NCBI GenBank assembly: GCA_028822945.1
Contig: JAPKCN010000070.1
Location: 1-8,579, forward strand
DNA length: 8,579 bases
Direction: 5' to 3'
From: Porticoccaceae bacterium
Lineage (GTDB): Bacteria > Pseudomonadota > Gammaproteobacteria > Pseudomonadales > Porticoccaceae
The notes beneath the pieces were generated by a model. The model did not search any database, was not told where the DNA came from, and was given only the letters and a program-made list of their open reading frames with translations. Every line of letters begins with the position of its first letter. Position 1 is the stretch's first letter. Position numbers and translations under genes: made by a program. This document shows positions 6,858 to 8,579 of this stretch, in pieces.

Positions 6858-6866
6858 TGTTATACT
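6858..6866 (+). promoter_or_regulatory. Candidate extended -10 promoter for rlmE-ftsH
   Basis: TGTTATACT fits the extended -10 form TGnTATAnT, with one mismatch to TATAAT. It lies in the 47-base divergent gap, 36 bases upstream of the rlmE ATG, which would give a leader of about 30 bases. No good -35 is seen at 17 bases upstream, but extended -10 promoters can do without one. I looked for a sigma-32 heat-shock promoter, since rlmE-ftsH is heat-induced in E. coli, and saw none. Confidence 0.4.
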
Positions 6867-6902
6867 TTGATAAGGAACATCCATTCTAGCGAAAATTAGC
6901 TC

Positions 6903-7541
6903 ATGGCGAAATCTAAAGATCGGACTTGGATCAAACAACACCTAAATGATCGATATGTACAGATGTCTCAGAGAGATGGTTATCGGTCGAGGGCGAGCTA
7001 CAAGTTACTTGAGATTCTCGCAAAAGATGTGTTGATCAAGCCGGGTATGCTTGTGGTTGATCTGGGTGCGGCGCCCGGTGGTTGGTCTCAGGTGGCGGCT
7101 GGATTGGTTACCTCAAGTGGCACGGTAGTGGCACTTGACATGCTGCCAATGGATAGTATCTCGGGGGTAACGGTGCTAACTGGGGACTTTACTGACGCGA
7201 CGGTCTTTGCTCAGCTATTAAATTTAGTTGGCGAACGCAAAACAGACCTTGTAATTTCTGACATGGCCCCCAATGTTACTGGGGTGAGAGACGTTGACCA
7301 GCCGCGAAGTATGTATTTGGTTGAATTAGCTGCAGAGCTTGCAAGTAACATTTTATTGCCAGGTGGTAGTTTCATCACCAAGGTGTTCCAGGGCCAAGGA
7401 TATGATGAGTTTGTGCGTGATCTTCGAAGGGTGTTTAATAGGGTTAGCGTAAGAAAACCTGACGCGTCGCGGGCCAAGTCTCGCGAAGTCTATGTGGTGG
7501 CCAAGAGTTTTATTGGCCGAGAGAGGATTGAAGATGAATGA
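6903..7541 (+). CDS. rlmE: 23S rRNA (uridine-2'-O)-methyltransferase RlmE (RrmJ/FtsJ)
   Basis: RlmE methylates the 2'-OH of U2552 (E. coli numbering) in the A-loop of 23S rRNA, using S-adenosylmethionine and acting on the late 50S particle. The 212-residue length is normal. Seen: the SAM-binding motif VVDLGAAPGGWSQVA (51-65), Asp79 in ALDMLPM, and the full catalytic tetrad Lys34 (RSRASYKL), Asp120 (ISDMAPN), Lys160 (TKVFQGQG) and Glu195 (KSREVY), each four below the E. coli positions. The ATG at 6903 has only a weak Shine-Dalgarno; AAGGAA at 6872-6877 is too far away. Its last eight bases overlap ftsH, suggesting coupled translation. rlmE followed by ftsH is a widely conserved pair. Confidence 0.97.
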   Translation: MAKSKDRTWIKQHLNDRYVQMSQRDGYRSRASYKLLEILAKDVLIKPGMLVVDLGAAPGGWSQVAAGLVTSSGTVVALDMLPMDSISGVTVLTGDFTDATVFAQLLNLVGERKTDLVISDMAPNVTGVRDVDQPRSMYLVELAAELASNILLPGGSFITKVFQGQGYDEFVRDLRRVFNRVSVRKPDASRAKSREVYVVAKSFIGRERIEDE

Positions 7542-8579
7542 TTTAGCAAAAAATTTAATTGTGTGGCTGGTTTTAGCGGCAGTATTGCTTTCGGTGTTTA
7601 ATAGCTTTTCTCCGCCGCCGCCAGACAACAGTTTGGGCTATTCAGATTTCGTGGTCGATGTGCAGAACGAGCGTGTTGCTTCGGTTGTGATTGAGGGTTT
7701 AATAATCGAGGGTGACAGGCGAGATGGCACTAAATTCCGCACAGTGTTGCCGACGATTGGCGATCAGCGTTTGATGGATGATCTGATCAATCACAATGTT
7801 AAGGTAATAGCACGCGAACCCGAGACACCCAGCTTGATATCGCAATTATTGGTAGCAGCTTTTCCTATTTTGCTGATCCTCGGCATTTTTATGTTTTTTA
7901 TGCGTCAAATGCAGGGGGGCGGAGGTGGCAAGGGTGGTCCCATGAGCTTTGGAAAAAGCAAAGCTAAATTACTTACTGGTGATCAAATAAATACTACTTT
8001 TGCGGATGTGGCGGGTGTCGACGAAGCGAAGGAAGATGTCAGTGAATTGGTGGAGTTTTTAAGCGATCCAACCAAGTTTCAGCGCCTTGGGGGGCGAATT
8101 CCGAAAGGGGTATTAATGGTCGGTCCGCCCGGAACTGGTAAGACCTTGTTAGCCAAGGCGATCGCCGGCGAGGCCAAGGTGCCTTTCTTTTCTATTTCGG
8201 GGTCTGATTTCGTAGAGATGTTTGTCGGGGTAGGTGCATCCAGAGTCCGTGACATGTTTGAGCAAGCCAAGCGTCAGTCGCCGTGCATAATTTTTATCGA
8301 CGAAATCGATGCCGTCGGACGTCATCGTGGTGGTGGCTACGGGGGTGGTAATGACGAGCGTGAACAAACACTGAACCAGCTACTGGTCGAAATGGACGGT
8401 TTTGAGGGCACCGAGGGTGTCATAGTGATCGCGGCAACGAACCGTCCCGATGTTCTTGATAAAGCGCTTTTGCGTCCCGGGCGTTTTGACCGCCAGGTGT
8501 ATGTCGGGCTGCCGGACATTCGTGGGCGAGAGCAAATTTTGAAAGTTCACGCGCGCAAAGTGCCTCTCGATGAGATGGT
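7534..8579 (+). CDS. ftsH: ATP-dependent zinc metalloprotease FtsH, 3' end cut by window
   Basis: FtsH is a hexameric inner-membrane AAA+ protease. In E. coli it degrades sigma-32, LpxC and damaged membrane proteins. Seen in the 348 codons present: first membrane helix at about 7-22, periplasmic domain at about 23-103, second helix at about 104-123, and a glycine-rich linker (128-135). The ATPase core follows, with Walker A GPPGTGKT (197-204), pore motif Phe-Val-Gly (230-232), Walker B IIFIDEID (252-259), and the second region of homology with arginine fingers Arg317 and Arg320. The HExxH zinc site lies beyond the window. One small oddity is LDKALLRPGRF, with Lys310 where E. coli has Pro. The ATG at 7534 overlaps rlmE by eight bases (7534-7541) and has AGAGGA (7522-7527) six bases upstream. 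Confidence 0.97.
   Translation, partial: MNDLAKNLIVWLVLAAVLLSVFNSFSPPPPDNSLGYSDFVVDVQNERVASVVIEGLIIEGDRRDGTKFRTVLPTIGDQRLMDDLINHNVKVIAREPETPSLISQLLVAAFPILLILGIFMFFMRQMQGGGGGKGGPMSFGKSKAKLLTGDQINTTFADVAGVDEAKEDVSELVEFLSDPTKFQRLGGRIPKGVLMVGPPGTGKTLLAKAIAGEAKVPFFSISGSDFVEMFVGVGASRVRDMFEQAKRQSPCIIFIDEIDAVGRHRGGGYGGGNDEREQTLNQLLVEMDGFEGTEGVIVIAATNRPDVLDKALLRPGRFDRQVYVGLPDIRGREQILKVHARKVPLDEM

Noticed and set aside
6866..6886. Heat-shock (sigma-32) promoter for rlmE-ftsH near CTTTGATA and CCATTC.
   Set aside because: Spacing between the elements is far too short and neither matches the consensus well.
7353..7628. Minus-strand frame of 91 codons across the rlmE-ftsH overlap.
   Set aside because: It is antisense to two conserved genes; the composition reads as a shadow.
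1..8579. A novel defence, mobile or biosynthetic system.
   Set aside because: Every gene belongs to a well-known housekeeping family with intact key residues, and no non-coding stretch exceeds about 90 bases.

Overview
The window looks like a piece of chromosome from a gammaproteobacterium, probably a marine or environmental relative of the Pseudomonas/Cellvibrio side of the class. This rests on protein similarity recalled from memory and on gene order (mla genes, ibaG, murA, hisG, hisD, hisC, then a DegS/AlgW-type protease, which resembles pseudomonads). Base composition is near 50% G+C by eye. No mobile element, CRISPR array, tRNA or rRNA was seen, and codon use looks even throughout.

Left block, plus strand (1-5294): a tightly packed run of six genes. 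These are the 3' part of mlaC (periplasmic phospholipid shuttle), ibaG (BolA family), murA (first committed step of peptidoglycan synthesis), and hisG, hisD and hisC (histidine biosynthesis). Gaps are 22, 72, 19, -4 and 37 bases, so the block probably forms one or two transcripts. The usual mlaB gene is missing between mlaC and ibaG. HisG is the short form, which normally needs HisZ, and no hisZ is present. A perfect 7-bp hairpin lies directly in front of the hisC ribosome binding site.

Middle block, minus strand (6855 down to 5321): yhbY (CRM-domain ribosome assembly protein), followed downstream by a DegS/AlgW-type membrane-anchored serine protease that converges on hisC. The protease most likely starts at a GTG (6460) rather than the upstream TTG (6475).

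Right block, plus strand (6903 to the end): rlmE (23S rRNA 2'-O-methyltransferase) overlaps the start of ftsH (membrane AAA+ metalloprotease), which runs off the window after its ATPase core. yhbY diverging from rlmE-ftsH is a conserved gammaproteobacterial arrangement, and an extended -10 promoter candidate sits in the 47-base divergent gap.

Taken together, this is conserved housekeeping DNA for the envelope (Mla, MurA, DegS, FtsH), ribosome maturation (YhbY, RlmE) and histidine synthesis. I found no sign of a novel system. The points worth checking are small: the missing mlaB, start-codon choices, the hisD-hisC hairpin, the active-site context of DegS, and the joining of two blocks that are apart in Pseudomonas.
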